This document shows, piece after piece, positions 25,319-36,596 of a stretch of 64,000 nucleotides of DNA (position 1 is its first letter; the number at the start of each line of letters is the position of its first letter). This DNA is from Eublepharis macularius. Its lineage: Eukaryota > Chordata > Lepidosauria > Squamata > Eublepharidae. The notes under the pieces are model-generated. The model was not told where the DNA came from. It searched no databases and saw nothing but the letters and a program-made list of their open reading frames with translations. The position numbers were made by a program, and so were the translations under genes. The stretch spans positions 122,547,464 through 122,611,463 of the forward strand of contig NC_072796.1 of NCBI RefSeq assembly GCF_028583425.1, read 5' to 3'.

Positions 25319-25482
25319 AAAGGCTGAATGTGAAGAGCTCATCTCAACTGGACATGAAAAATGAAGTTCAATGTAGGTAAGTGAAAGGTGACGCACAATG
25401 GAACAAAAATAAAACAAATCTCAATTTTAAGCATATGATGGGGTCTGATCTGGCTGAGACTGAAAGAGATCTTTGATTTGTA

Positions 25483-25738
25483 CTCCTACTCCTACTAATA
25501 TTCGATTTATATACTGCTGTTCAGGACAACGATGCCCATTCAGAGCAATTTACAAAGTGTGTTATTATTATCCTCACAACAATCGCCCTGTGAGGTGGGT
25601 GGGGCTGAGAGAGCTCTGAGAGAGCTGTGACTGACCCAAGTCACCCAGCTGGCTTCAAACAGAGGAGTGGGGAATCAAACCCAATTCTCCAGATTAGAGT
25701 CCTGCCGCTCTTAACCACTACACCGAACTGGCTGTAGT
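25483..25738 (-). mobile_element. tRNA-derived (Sauria-type) SINE nested in CR1
   Basis: Reverse copy: ATTCGATTTATATACTGCTG, the GTGAGGTGGGTGGGGCTGAG body, and the head with GGGAATCAAACCCAATTC. Confidence 0.9.
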
Positions 25739-26519
25739 GGATAGTTCAGTGAAAATGTTGACTCAGTGTGCAGCAGGAGTGAAAAAGGCAAACTACATGC
25801 TGGGGATTATTAGGAATTGAAAACAAAACACCCAGCAGTGTAATGCCCTTGTATACAGCTATGGTACAGCCTCATTTGGAGTGTTATGTAAAGTTCTTGT
25901 TGCTGTATCTCAAAAAGGACACTGCAGTGGTAGAAAGCAGTACAGAAGAGGACAACCAAGACTATTAAGGGTATAGAGCACCTTTCCTATCAGGAAAGGT
26001 GCAAGAGTTTGGATTTTTTTCTGTTTAGAAAAAAGGCCAGCAAGCTGGGGGGATATGAAAATTTATAAAATTTTGCATGGGATAAAGAAAGTGTTTCTCC
26101 CTCTCTCAAAATATTAGAACTTGGAGACAGCCGATGAAACTGACGTGCAATAAGTTCAGGACAGACAGAAAGAAATAATTCTTTACTCGGTAAGTGATTA
26201 AATTGTGGGATTCAATGCTAGAAAATGTAGTGATGGCCACATGCGTCGATGGCTTTAAAAGTGGGTTATACAGATTCATGGAGGAAAGGTCCACCAGTGG
26301 CTACCTCCACACTCAGAGGCAGTAATCCTCTGATACCAGTGCTAGGAAGCAACATCAGGAGAAGTCTTTGGGTGGAATGGAGTTGGAATTGCAAAGCAGG
26401 TTAAGAGCCTGGGGTGGCTCACTGACCCAGCTTTGCTGTTTGAAAAGTAGGTTCATGTAGTGGCCAAGACTGCCTTCTCTTTGCTGCATTTGGGTCACCA
26501 ATTCTCTCCTTTCTTAGAC

Positions 26520-26890
26520 TCACATGATCTGGCCATGCCAAACCGTTGCTTGTAACCTCACAGCTGGATTACTGTAACATGCTCTGCTTTGGCCTGCCCT
26601 TGAAGACAACTCAGAAACTTCAGAATGCAGCAGCCCAGTTATTGTCCGGGGCTAACCAACAGGAGCACATCTTGCCTATTTTAAAACAGCTACATTGGCT
26701 GCAGTTTATTTCCGAGTTCAAGATGCTGGTTGAGACTTCTAAAGCTCTTCATTGCCTAGGACCCACATATCTAAAGCCACCCCTTCCCATATGTCTCTGG
26801 GCACCAGTTGCACTCTTTAGGCGGCTAACTGTCCCTTGCTTAGGTTGGCCCATGACGTGTGCTTTGTCCATCATAGCTGCTGCCCTATAA
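26520..26890 (+). mobile_element. L2-type LINE ORF2 fragment
   Basis: An open stretch encodes QLDYCNMLCFGLPLKTTQKL, QNAAAQLLSGA and ILKQLHWLQFISEFKMLVET, the well-known L2 reverse-transcriptase C-terminal block. It lacks the 5' part and the 3' UTR. Confidence 0.85.
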
Positions 26891-26953
26891 ACTAGATTCG
26901 CTGAAGAAGTGTGTTTGTCTCTGTATGTGGATGCCGTCTCCAGAGATACTGAG

Positions 26954-27097
26954 TGATTCCGCACACGTTGGATAATGCACTTCCAATCCTCTTTACAGAT
27001 CATTTGGAACGGATTTTGTTGTGTGCAGAACAAAAAATCCACCTCAAATGACTGATAAAGTGCATTGAAAGTGCATTATCCAACCTGTGCGGAATCA
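26954..27097. mobile_element. MITE, family Q, copy 2
   Basis: The 144-bp element begins TGATTCCGCACACGTTGGAT and ends TGCGGAATCA. Inside, AATGCACTTCCAATCC and GTGCATTATCCAACCTGTGC are complementary arms. Confidence 0.85.
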
Positions 27098-27154
27098 GCC
27101 ATTTATAAGGCATTGCAAGACTATTTTATTTTCCAGGGCTGTTAATGACATGTA

Positions 27155-27367
27155 CCTTGACCTGGATAGACCAGGCAAACCTGATCTCGTCAGATCTCAG
27201 AAGCTAAGCAGAGTTGGCCTTGGTTAGTAATTGCATGGGAGACCTCTAACAAAGACCAGGGTTGCAGAGGCAGGCAATAGTGAACCACCTTTATTAGTCC
27301 CTTGCCTTGAAAACCTCAACAGGGGTCACTGTAAGTCAGCTACGACTTGAGGACACTCTCCTCCGAC
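27155..27367 (+). mobile_element. 5S rRNA-derived SINE, copy 1
   Basis: The head CTGATCTCGTCAGATCTCAG and AAGCTAAGCAGAGTTGGCC are the internal promoter region of 5S rRNA, followed by GGTTAGTAATTGCATGGGAG. A 3' body follows (GGTTGCAGAGGCAGGCAATA ... GTAAGTCAGCTACGACTTGA). TAATGACATGTA flanks it exactly (27143-27154, 27368-27379), a 12-bp duplication that shows retroposition. Confidence 0.92.
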
Positions 27368-27554
27368 TAATGACATGTAGGCTTCAGGCATTTTGGAGGG
27401 GGGTATGGGGGTGGTGGTTTATTGTATACTTTAAATTTGAGTTTGTAAGCCATCTTAAGCCAGGCGGAAAGGTGGGATGTATTTTAATAACATCAATCAA
27501 CCTCTGTTCAGCTATGAAGCTCTCTCGGGACCGAGCGGGATGTGAAGTTGGGAG

Positions 27555-27645
27555 TTCTCCAGGGTCTTAAGCAATGGAGATGCTGAGGATTGAACCCGGG
27601 AACTCCTGCACGCCAGGCAGATGCGCTGCCCCTGACCCTGGGCTC
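27555..27645 (-). mobile_element. tRNA-Ala-derived SINE remnant
   Basis: Reverse B box GGATTGAACCCGGGAACTCC followed by TGCACGCCAGGCAGATGCGC matches the tRNA-Ala-like head seen at 61.3 kb. Confidence 0.65.
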
Positions 27646-28039
27646 TGTCCGGTTACGGACCGGGAATTCCCTCCCCTCCCTTCTCTCACTTCCCCCCAAG
27701 CCCTGCCCGGCACAGCCTCCCTGCCAGACTATTCACATTACTTTTATCATCTTTTCTCCACCTAGTTCGATTGTGAATCTTCCGAGCAGGGACGGTGTCA
27801 TTTCTTTTAGCCTGCGCCATCACCCTCCGTGTACTGTCGGTGCCAAATGAATGCTAAAGACAGTTGCAGATAATATATTACATGCAAGTCTCATAGGCTT
27901 CTTTTAATAATTTTGCTCTAAAGCCGACGGTTAGCAGCAGAACCGATGACTGGCCTGCACAGGAAGGGGAAAGGGGAGGGGAGGCAGCCCGACAAGCTCT
28001 TCCTCTCCCGTCCTCCTTTGTCTCCCCACCTTTAACCTA

Positions 28040-28200
28040 CGAGGGGTTTCTAATTATGACCCACATGCATGTTCTTCCCAGCATGCCGCATGGCATTTCG
28101 GACTCTTACCCAGAGGAATAAAAAGGCTTAATACTTCATTTCATTATGAATGAAAGGGCATAACCTTCATTAACGGCAAGAGATGAAAGAACAGAAGAAA
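28040..28200. other. Candidate conserved non-coding block, intron 8
   Basis: Repeat-free AT-rich sequence with TTTCTAATTATGACCCACAT and TTCATTTCATTATGAATG. It looks like a conserved non-coding element, but only an alignment can show this. Confidence 0.3.
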
Positions 28201-28384
28201 CCATTGGGGTGTGTGTTTTTTTTTTTTGCAGGTTTTAGCATTCAAATGTGAAAGCAGGTTTCAGGAAAATATTATCCTGTGTATAAATCAGACACTCTTA
28301 GGCCACATCCCCTTTGCCTTCCAGTGGTGCTATTTAAGAACCTTTAGAAGGCTTCTGGCCTCCTCGCCAACAGTTCTGAGTTCG

Positions 28385-28620
28385 AGTCTCTATTTGTTTT
28401 ATTTACTTCATTTATACCCTGCCTTTCCTCCTAATGAAGACCCAAAGATGCTTAAGTCATTCTCCATTTTATCCCCACAACAACCCTGTGTAGTAGATTA
28501 GGCAGTGTGTGAGAGACTGGCCCAAGGTCACCCAGCAAGTTTCCATGGCAGACTGGGGATTCGAACCTGGGTCTCCCAGACCCTAGTCTGACACTCTAAC
28601 CACTACACCCCATAAGAAAA
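28385..28620 (-). mobile_element. Sauria SINE
   Basis: Reverse copy: ATTTATACCCTGCCTTTCC tail, ATCCCCACAACAACCCTGTG, GCCCAAGGTCACCCAGCAAG, and a head with GGATTCGAACCTGGGTCTCC. Confidence 0.9.
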
Positions 28621-28849
28621 GAGGATGACGGCAATGGGAAGTCTGGTGCAAGAGCAAAACTTGGTACAGAATTTGACATCTGGAAAATCTCCGCTTTCAG
28701 TTGATTAACAAACCCTCCTCCATTTTCTAGTCGTCAGTGCTCCTGGGAGAGACTTGAATGAATTTGATAAAAACCGCAGAAGCCAGAGGATGGAACCGGT
28801 GCAGGAATTCCAGTGATCAGGGGCCAGGCAGCCTGCACCATCTTTTATT

Positions 28850-29500
28850 TATTTATCTCTTTAGAATATTTCTATGCTGCCTCTTCAGAGACCTCCTCGA
28901 GGCAGCTTATCATTAAAAACCACCGTATAAAATCATAAGCCATTAAACACCCAAGCCACTGGGCATGAGCAGCTCAAAAACAATCCGTAACACAGCAGCA
29001 GACCATTAAAAGCCGTTAAGTTAAAGCGGTTCCTCAGTGGAACAGGCTTCCTCGGGAGGCGGTGGGCTCTCCTTCTCTGGAGGTTTTTAAGCAGAGGCTA
29101 GATGGCCATCTGACAGCAATGCTGATTCCGAGAACCTGGGCAGATCATGAGAGGGAGGGTTACATCAGTGCTTAGTTCTCGTGGCCTCTTCTTACATGCC
29201 CAGTGTAATGCCGGGGTCAGGTAACAATTTTCCCCAGGCCAGTTCGGCTAGGCATCCTGACAGTGTTTTGCCATCTTCTGGGCACGGAGCAAGGGTCACT
29301 GGGGGTGTGGGGGGAAAGAGGTAGTTGTGAATTTCCTGCACTGTGCAGGGGGTTGGACTAGATGAACCTAGAGATCCCTTCAAACTCTCTGATACTATGA
29401 AATACCTGGGTAAAAAGATGTGTTTTGGCCTGGCGCCTAAAAGGACATAAAGAAGGCACCAGGTGAGCATCAAGGTGGAGGACTCCCTGTCTTTCCCCTG
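28850..29500. mobile_element. L2-like LINE 3' region (minus) split by a CR1 3' end (plus)
   Basis: 28850-29015 and 29403-29500 are parts of one reversed LINE 3' end (TATTTATTTATCTCTTTAG; TGTTTTGGCCTGGCGCC). Between them, 29016-29402 is a forward CR1 3' end with CGGGAGGCGGTGGGCTCTCC, GGTTGGACTAGATGAACC and a diverged ATTCTATGA tail. Confidence 0.8.
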
Positions 29501-29569
29501 TCTGCCTTCATGAAAAAGTGTGCTAACTCGCAGGTATCAGTAGCAGTATTCTGGTTAACTGGGCGCCTC

Positions 29570-29775
29570 CGGCAGTGGACCAGGATCCTCTATCTCAAAA
29601 CCATTAGTCCAGAGTTACATGAGACCACTCCCCTCCTTTCCTTCAAAGCGCTCCTCAAAACCTACCTTTATAATGAAGCTTTTGGGGAAACGAAGCCGAA
29701 GCATGCATCGCGATCTACCTATTAACATTTTTACTCCACCCTTCCCTCTAAGGCGCTCAGGGCGGCTTCTAATCA
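29570..29775. mobile_element. LINE fragments
   Basis: 29600-29690 encodes ISPELHETTPLLSFKALLKT, a LINE ORF2 C-terminal motif, on the plus strand. 29735-29775 (CCTCTAAGGCGCTCAGGGCG) is part of a LINE 3' end in the other orientation. Confidence 0.6.
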
Positions 29776-29948
29776 CATGAAGCCGCCTTATACTGAATCA
29801 CACCACTGGTCCATCAGGGCCAGCCTTGCTACTCAGGACTGGCAACGGCTCTCCAAGATCTCACATCACCTACTACCTGGCTCCTTTAACTGGAGATGCT
29901 GGTGACTGGGCCTAGGACCTTCTGGGTGAGCTATAGTCGGCCCCTGCA
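29776..29948 (-). mobile_element. tRNA-Ala-derived SINE
   Basis: Reverse tail GAAGCCGCCTTATACTGAAT, CACTGGTCCATCAGGG, then ACCTACTACCTGGCTCC and a decayed head. It resembles the copy at 61.3 kb. Confidence 0.75.
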
Positions 29949-31014
29949 GTGCTGGCTTATAGCGTCCCAAGGGCCACTCAGCTTGGCTTTGTTCCAGGCT
30001 TATTATAACTTCCCAGCCTGCCCACGAATACCATCACCTGGGACCAGTCGTTCCAAACATGTTGGCTGAACCACACTGCTGTGTGTCAGGAGAAAGGAAA
30101 CAGCTTATAACCAGCATCTTGAATGGGGACTGGAAAAGAACAGAGAGATGGCAGAAGCACGAGAATGGCTCATTGCTCATCCCAGATAGGCAGATGGCGA
30201 GAGGCAACAGTATCTTTGATGCACCCGGAAGCGCCATTTGGCTGAGTGGGGCAACTACCCTCTCGTAAACAGCAAGGGCATTCTCTGAAAAGCAACAGAG
30301 CTTGATGCTTCTCGAGAAGGACTGTCCTTTTAAGGGAGAGGATGGAAGAGGGGGTGAAGCAGCAGAGGAAGAGAAAAAGGAGAGCACTAAAATCGAAAGA
30401 GACAATAAAGACCCCAAGCTTTTCCACAGCTGCCATTAATAATGTATTTCCGATATATTGCACTGTTATATAAACGGTCGTCGGTTTCCCTTTCTCTTTG
30501 TGGGAAGAGGTGCTAGAAATCAATACTCATTCCAGTTGTAAAAATTGGTTTTCTACAGTGTTTTTTCCCCCTCTCTGTGGCTTTTTCCTTGAGCACAATC
30601 TTGCTCTTGGCATGAAGGTTCTGAGGTCTGAAGTACAAGGAATCTCCTTTAATTTAAAGACAGGCGGGCTTCAACTCTTGTACATGGGAGGGAGGGACGC
30701 AGCAATCAGACACAGGAACCAAGGAGGGAATGTCTGCTTTACAAGCAGCAAGGCTGCTACGTAAATGGTGGAGGAGGCACAAGACAGGGCTGGGCAAACT
30801 TGGTTATTAAAAAGAAAAAGATACCATAAAATAATCCAAATTCCACATCAGAAAAATAAGAGTTCTGCAACTTGCATTTATTAGATGTCTTTGCATCATG
30901 GATTCTGAAGTTGATCAATGCATACATGAAGCAAGTCCAGGAGCACGGGGTGGTGATCGGGGTGTTGTGTTGTGGCCTTGGGCTGGTCACTCTCTCTTTG
31001 CCTTGGGGGGTTGT

Positions 31015-31475
31015 TGGAATGATCTATTTATACCCATGGGCTTTTCTCCCCAACAGGGAATCAAAGCAATTTACAAGAGTTCTCCCTTCTTCTGTTCTAG
31101 CCTCCCCACCCTGGTGAGTTAGGTCAGGCCAGGAGGCAGTGACTGGCCAAACGTCACCCACCGAGCTTCTGTGACAGAGTGGAACCTGGTCAGAGATCCA
31201 CAGGAGTTAGCCGTGTTAGTCTGTAGTTGCAAAATAGTAAAAAGTCCAGTAGCACCTTTAAGACTAACCAACTTCATTGAGGCATAAGCTTTCGAGAATC
31301 ACAGCTCTCTTTGTTAGATGCATTTGACGAAGAGAGCTGTGGTTCTCGAAAGCTTATGCTTCAATAAAGTTGGTTAGTCTTAAAGGTGCTACTGGACTTT
31401 TTACTATAGTGGAACCTGGGTCTCCTAAATCCTAGTCCAGCACATCAACCACTACATCATGCTGGCTAGAGGAGC
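31015..31475 (-). mobile_element. Sauria SINE split by foldback family F
   Basis: The left piece (31015-31189) holds ATCTATTTATACCCATGGGC and the GTGACTGGCCAAACGTCACC block. The right piece (31408-31475) holds GGAACCTGGGTCTCCTAAAT and the head ACCACTACATCATGCTGGC. The pieces join precisely once the insertion and one copy of the duplication are removed. Confidence 0.85.
31190..31407. mobile_element. Foldback family F element, copy 2
   Basis: This 218-bp element is flanked by AGTGGAACCTGG (31178-31189, 31408-31419), a 12-bp duplication. The fixed end is GATCCACAGGAGTTAGCCG. The arms GTCCAGTAGCACCTTTAAGA and AGCTTTCGAGAATCACAGC have complements on the other side of the centre GATGCATTTGACG. The far end stops after GGACTTTTTACTAT. 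Confidence 0.88.
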
Positions 31476-32392
31476 ACCTTGGAGGGAAGGATAACAATGC
31501 AACAGCCAGGTTGAATGACAACTGCTGTTACCTTCCATGCAAACCTGCCTGCATATCAAAATCTGCCAGAGGCCCTTGTTCACATGTCACCTGCACCAAG
31601 AGGGACCAGGGTGGTCATGAGGCAACAGAGCTTTTCAACAGTAGTGGCTACACTGTGGGAAGCTCAGGAAGTACCTTCTCTGATGGTATTTTGGTGTCAG
31701 TCTAAGCATTTGGGGCCCTCCCCTAACAGTTCACTACTATAACACCATTTTGCGATTGTTTTGCCTTTGGAGTTGTTTGGCCACTTGAATCCAGTTTGTT
31801 TCGCTGCCCTTGTATGCTTGCTTGGATATTTTTATTTTTGTAGCACTTTCATTGATTTTTAGTCACTGAAATAAACTGCAATGTTGTCCCCCCCCACCCT
31901 CCATTAAGATCTTGCTCCCAAGCATTGCTCTCTGTGATCCCACCCTGGCAAAGGTGACCTGGGCCGGGGGTGGAGGGAAGGTGGCTTTTCAGTGGCGGCT
32001 TCTGCAAAGGGAAGTCCTACCTCACCTACAGTTTGGAATTCTTTGAGCAGGTTGACATGTGTGTGGATAAGGAGCTTTGGAACTCCAAGTATATAATGTC
32101 TGCTGGGAATTCCAAAGGCTTTTGTCAAGGTGCCTCACCAAAGACTCCCGAGTAAGCTTAGCAGCCATGGGACAAGAAGACAGGTTATCTTATGGATTAA
32201 AAACAGGGAGCACAGAGTAGGAAGAAATGGGACATTGTTCTTAATGGAATGGAAGTAAGCAGCGGGGTGACGGTGTCCCACAAGGATGAGTATTGGGATA
32301 CACACTATTTAATTTGTTCATAAATGATCTGAAATGGGGGGTAAGCAGTGTAGTAACCAAGTCCGGCATAGCCAAGTTTCTAAATTATTCAG

Positions 32393-32465
32393 AAAGAGTC
32401 CAGAGGCTACTGGACTCTTTTTGATTTTGCTACTACAGACTAACACGGCTAACTCCTCTGGATCT
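32393..32465. mobile_element. Foldback family F element, copy 3 (truncated)
   Basis: Only 73 bp: AAAGAGTCCAGAGGCTACTGG at the variable end and CTAACTCCTCTGGATCT at the fixed end. TAAATTATTCAG lies on both sides (32381-32392, 32466-32477), a 12-bp duplication. The CR1 sequence is restored by removing it. Confidence 0.88.
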
Positions 32466-32866
32466 TAAATTATTCAGGATGGTGAAAACCAAGGTGGATT
32501 CTGGATACTTCCAGGAGGGTCTAAATTGGATAAGTGGGCAACCAGGTGGCAAATGAAGTATAGGTAAGCTGCAAGGTGATTGGGGGGGGGAGCAAAAAAA
32601 ACCCCTCTTCCTAACTTTAAATGGATCTGAGCTGGTTGCGACCGAAAATGAAAGAAATCTTGGGGTTCTAGTGGTTAGCTCAATTTATGATTAGGAAAGG
32701 GTTTGAAAATGAATGCTAGCATTGTAATGCACTCGTATAGATTTATGATTAAGTCTTGTGTAGAAATCTGATCATTGTTATCTCCAAAAATATATTACAG
32801 AGCTTGAAAAAGCACAGAAAAGGCCCACCAAGATGATCAAGGGGTTTAGAGCACCTTTCCTATGAT

Positions 32867-32978
32867 CCAGAGGAGTTAGCCGTGTTAGTCTGTAGATGCA
32901 TCTGACGAAGAGAGCTGTGGGTCTTGAAAGCTTATGCTACAATAAAGTTGGTTAGTCTTAAAGGTGCTACTGGACTCT
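32867..32978. mobile_element. Foldback family F element, copy 4
   Basis: Fixed end CCAGAGGAGTTAGCCGTG, one arm only (GCATCTGACGAAGAGAGCTG ... GGTGCTACTGGACTC). The flanks TTCCTATGAT (32857-32866) and TTTCTATGAT (32979-32988) differ at one base. Confidence 0.8.
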
Positions 32979-33652
32979 TTTCTATGATGAACAGCTGAAG
33001 AGCCTGAGGATTTTCATTTTAGAGAAAAGACAACTGATATGGGATGGGGGTGGGAGAGGCATTATATAGAGGACTATAGAATTATGCATGGGATGGGAAA
33101 ACTGGATAGAGAGAACTTTTTTGCCTTATTCCATAATACTAGAACTTGGGGGCGCCCAATGAAACTGAAGAGCAGTAGATTCAGTAGGACTAACAAAAGT
33201 AAGCAGTTCTACTGTGGGAATCACCAGTGGATGTAGTGATGGCATTGATTGATTTAAAAGGGGATTAGACGGATTCATGGAGGAGAGGGTCTGTTACTAG
33301 CCATGATGACTCAAGGGAACCTTCATGTCCGGAAGCAGCGAACCCCTGAATGCCAGAGCTAGGAGGCAGTATTGAGGGGGCGTTTGGCCTCTACCCTCAA
33401 GGGCAATTGGTTAGTCACTGTGTGAAACAGGACGATGGACTAGATGGTGTGATCCAGTGGGCGCTTCTGATGTTTTTATGAAAGATATTGGGGAATAAAA
33501 ATGAAATACCAGTATCGACAAGGGCTGAGGCAGCAGTTCCAGTTCAGCTTCCCAGCTCCACTGGTCCAGAGGTCAGTTGTGAATTCTCACTTATTGCCAG
33601 TGTGAGGTGGGCAAGCCAGTGAGCAAAGCCGTAAGGAGGAGAAAGGTCTTAC

Positions 33653-33742
33653 CTCAGTGGTTGAAAGCACCGTATCCTCATCGAGGCTTAGAACTGCGTC
33701 AGTGACCATGTTCTCATAGGGCAGGAAGCGACTGCTCATGAC
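33653..33742 (-). CDS. EXT1: EXT1 exon 8 (residues 545-574), DED motif
   Basis: This 90-nt exon is phase 0 at both ends. It encodes [20 protein letters not shown] and then [10 protein letters not shown]. The Asp565-Glu566-Asp567 triad is the DxD metal/UDP-sugar-binding motif of the GT64 active site, and it is intact. The acceptor CCCCCACAG and the donor GAG|GTAAGA are strong. The YENMVTD segment differs from the YDNIITD I remember in mammals by three conservative changes. Confidence 0.98.
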
Positions 33743-33915
33743 CTGTGGGGGAGGACAAACACAGCCGATGAGAAGCTCTTGAGCCTTACCCAAGGGAGAT
33801 ACTTGCAGCCAACCTGGCTCTTCATGGAGAAAAGAACCGTATCAAACCACAAGGCCTTCCTAAATATCTAGAAAAAGATACGAACAAGTCCGTTCTCATA
33901 CACAACAGATTTTTT

Positions 33916-34309
33916 CAGGAGTCCCCAACATGGTGCCTGTGGGCTCCATGGTGCCCGCTGACACCTTTCCTGGTGCCTGCCAAATGTTTTTAAAACGTGG
34001 GTGGGACCAGGTGAGCCCAGAAGGGCTTCTGATTAGCCATTAGCGATCTAATCTGATATGCAGATTAAAATAATATTGTTTGGTTTTATTCTCTTTCTTA
34101 CGCCCCTCTTTCCCAGGATTTTAAAAAAATTAATCCTCTTGTCCTCTCCACTTGGACTGCCCCTGTGTGTATTTCAGCATCTTCTGTGGTGGCCATTTTG
34201 TGGTTGACACTACCTCTTGTGGCAGCCATTTTGTGGCTGCGCTCATCACCCTGTGCCAGAATTCCAAAGGTGCCCATAGAGGCTCAAAAAAGTTGGGGAT
34301 CCCTAATCT
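33916..34309. mobile_element. hAT-like MITE, old, intron 7
   Basis: One end CAGGAGTCCCCAACATGGTG, the other GTTGGGGATCCCTA, in opposite orientation. The interior repeats GTGGCCATTTTGTGG and GCAGCCATTTTGTGGC. The target duplication is not clear. Confidence 0.7.
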
Positions 34310-35454
34310 ATTTATGTATATTAAGAAAAATTGCTTTGTGAAATCTTCGTTCAAACTCCTCCACCCCGTGTTCTCTGGACTGTGCTGAATTGCATCATAG
34401 GCTATGTTTATTTTATCTTTTATTTGTGTGTTTGTATTTATAGTGGGTTTCCCCCTCCTCTTCTGTGCACATTTTATATGAGAAAGGAAAGGAAGAAAAA
34501 AATAAAGGAACAACATCGCAATCAATAACCGTGTCACGTATTACGCTGTGTACAGTGTTCTTCTTTCCCTTCATAGGAGACGACATTCTGCACCTTCATC
34601 CGAATGGAAGGATTTCTCTGCTCAACTATAAATGTCGATTTCTACCAGCATTTCCAGCTTACAACCTTTGATAGAAGCAATTCATCTCTGAATGGCTCAG
34701 TTCCTCTTACGAGCAACAAAACAGCCTCATCTCACACACACGCAAAGACAAAATGGGGTACAAAATAAAGGAGGGCCAGTTCCACAATGCAAACATTCAC
34801 ACGGCAGAGGCACATCTGTGTACAATTCTGCAGGAATCCCACACATGTGCAGACTGTACCTCTCAATGATCACACATATGCATATCTTACAAAATCCACA
34901 TATGGCACACAACTGCAACTTCCCAACATGGGTCTAGATTACAATGGACATATATGTGGAATTGTCACATATTAACCAAGTGAATGAAGGTTTTGTGCAC
35001 TTTTTAAGACAGATGTTACTGCAGGCAGGCAGGTGCCCACACATCTGTTGCAATTTCCAAACGCTCATGACCAACAGGACAAAATTCTGTGCTTTCTTTT
35101 TTCTATGGCCATGTTGTCTACATCTTCTACAAGTTCCCTCTGCTGCAAGCAATCACCCCTCCTTTTTTGTGTTTGGGCTTCCTGGTTCCCAGGATACAGA
35201 AGGGAACAGGAGCCATAAGCCAAACTAGGGTGAATTATTTGTTTCACCAAGATGAGAGCCCGGTTACATATTATCATGAGGAGACTCTTCATGTGAATAT
35301 CTTTGGACTTTGATTTCTGCTGAGGTGTTGTGTAAATGGTAACAAGCTGGATACAAACATCTTACCATTTAGTGTGATTCAGAGGGGTTGCTGTTGTGCT
35401 GCTATTTCATGCCACAGGGAGTGGCCAAGGGTCAGTAATAAAGCACATGTTTTG
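34310..35454 (-). other. EXT1 intron 7, middle
   Basis: Overlapping short open frames on both strands have no recognisable product. No repeat is identified. Confidence 0.4.
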
Positions 35455-35625
35455 AGGGCGGGAGGCCTCATACTCAATCGCCAGCATTTCCAATTAAGGG
35501 ATCTCCAATTAAAAAGTGTTGGGAAAGACCCTTTCCTGCCTGACAAGAAGGAGACACTCCCACTAGATGGACCAAAGGTCTGTTCCACTATGAGGCAGCT
35601 TCAGACCAGTGTGAAAATTCCAATC
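35455..35625 (+). mobile_element. tRNA-Ala-derived SINE
   Basis: CATACTCAATCGCCAGCATT (diverged B box), ATGGACCAAAGGTCTGTTCC and CTATGAGGCAGCTTCAGACC are the body and tail of this SINE. Confidence 0.65.
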
Positions 35626-36596
35626 ACGTGGATGGTGGGATCAATCCAACGGGCCTTTCACGGAACATCCACCAGGTTCCTCCTTACAATCTGGAATCTA
35701 ATTTGGAGCACAGAACTCTGTGGAAGAGGAGAATTGGCCCACTCTTCATCACAAAGTTAGGTACACAGGAGATCGTTTTGTGGTCTGTAAATGGCTCAGA
35801 GTCTGGTTCCTACAAAAGCTTTAGGACCTGACAGGGTGTTTTAGTTTCCTCAGGCTCTCCAGAATGGAAAGGGAGGGGAGGGGAGACAGTGGAAACAGGG
35901 AGAGAGAGAGAGAGACCCATATACACACAAAATAATGGCCAAAGAGCAGGGTAATCTCTCAACAGCAGCCGCCTATCTTTGTTCTGCAGCAAATCTCCTG
36001 GTACTTCTCAACATGTCCAGTATTTGAGGCAAGAAGCTATTTTGCTGCCAGCTTAGCAGTGCCCTGACTTTTTCCTTGTTAAGCCTACCAAGCGAAAATC
36101 TCAAAGGCAAAGGCTGTACATTTTAAACAGCCAAAAACTTCAGAGTGAAAATTTCTTTCTCCTCCAGACAGAATAACCCCAAACCAAGATCACCCTGTGC
36201 TCACACAGGTGCTGTTCAGGGTAAGGAGAGAGGGGACTTTTTGCACTCACCTGAACTATGGTGCCAGCAAGGTAGCCTGGCAACAAAAACTGCAGCACAG
36301 AGTCTGCAGTGCAAAGGAGGAATAGGGGAGATGACGCTAGCTGGCTGAGGTTGCCAGCCGCCCAGGAGAAGCAGGACCCATCAATGTTGGATGATAGCAA
36401 GGAGTTTCTCCTCACCTGTCCATGGTAGCTATGCGCTCTTTTAACACTGCATCACCACTATAAGGATGATTCCCGGGACTCGTCTCTGTTCCTTTCCCCT
36501 GTACGTCAGCAATAGGATCCTTACTCTCTCATCTTCCTGTATGAAGAGCAACTGATGACTCTGTCGGGAACCTCCCTCCCTTTTTCTGATGTCTTA
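35626..36596 (-). other. EXT1 intron 7, no recognised feature
   Basis: Contains a short GA-rich run at 35899-35915. Nothing else can be supported. Confidence 0.4.

Larger units (their letters stand above)
24480..26395 (+). mobile_element. CR1 LINE with two nested insertions
   Basis: The CR1 ORF2 reads VAKFADDTRLF-type sequence up to 24551. It is then interrupted by an L2-like LINE (24552-25318), resumes with the KFNVGK-like region, is interrupted again by a SINE (25483-25738), and continues with the LEKVQRR/TIKGIEHL-like block to a 3' UTR near 26395. Many stops and frameshifts show it is old. Confidence 0.85.
32200..33485 (+). mobile_element. CR1 LINE with two family F insertions
   Basis: ORF2 fragments (FNLFINDLKWG-like; the LEKAQKRPTKMIKGFRAPFL region) and the 3' UTR (CAGGACGATGGACTAGATGG) are recognisable. 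The frame is broken. Two foldback elements sit inside (32393-32465, 32867-32978). It ends 170 bp before EXT1 exon 8. Confidence 0.85.

Noticed and set aside
27155..27367. A possible 5S rRNA gene
   Set aside because: Only the internal promoter region is 5S-like; the rest is SINE body, with a 12-bp duplication at the borders.
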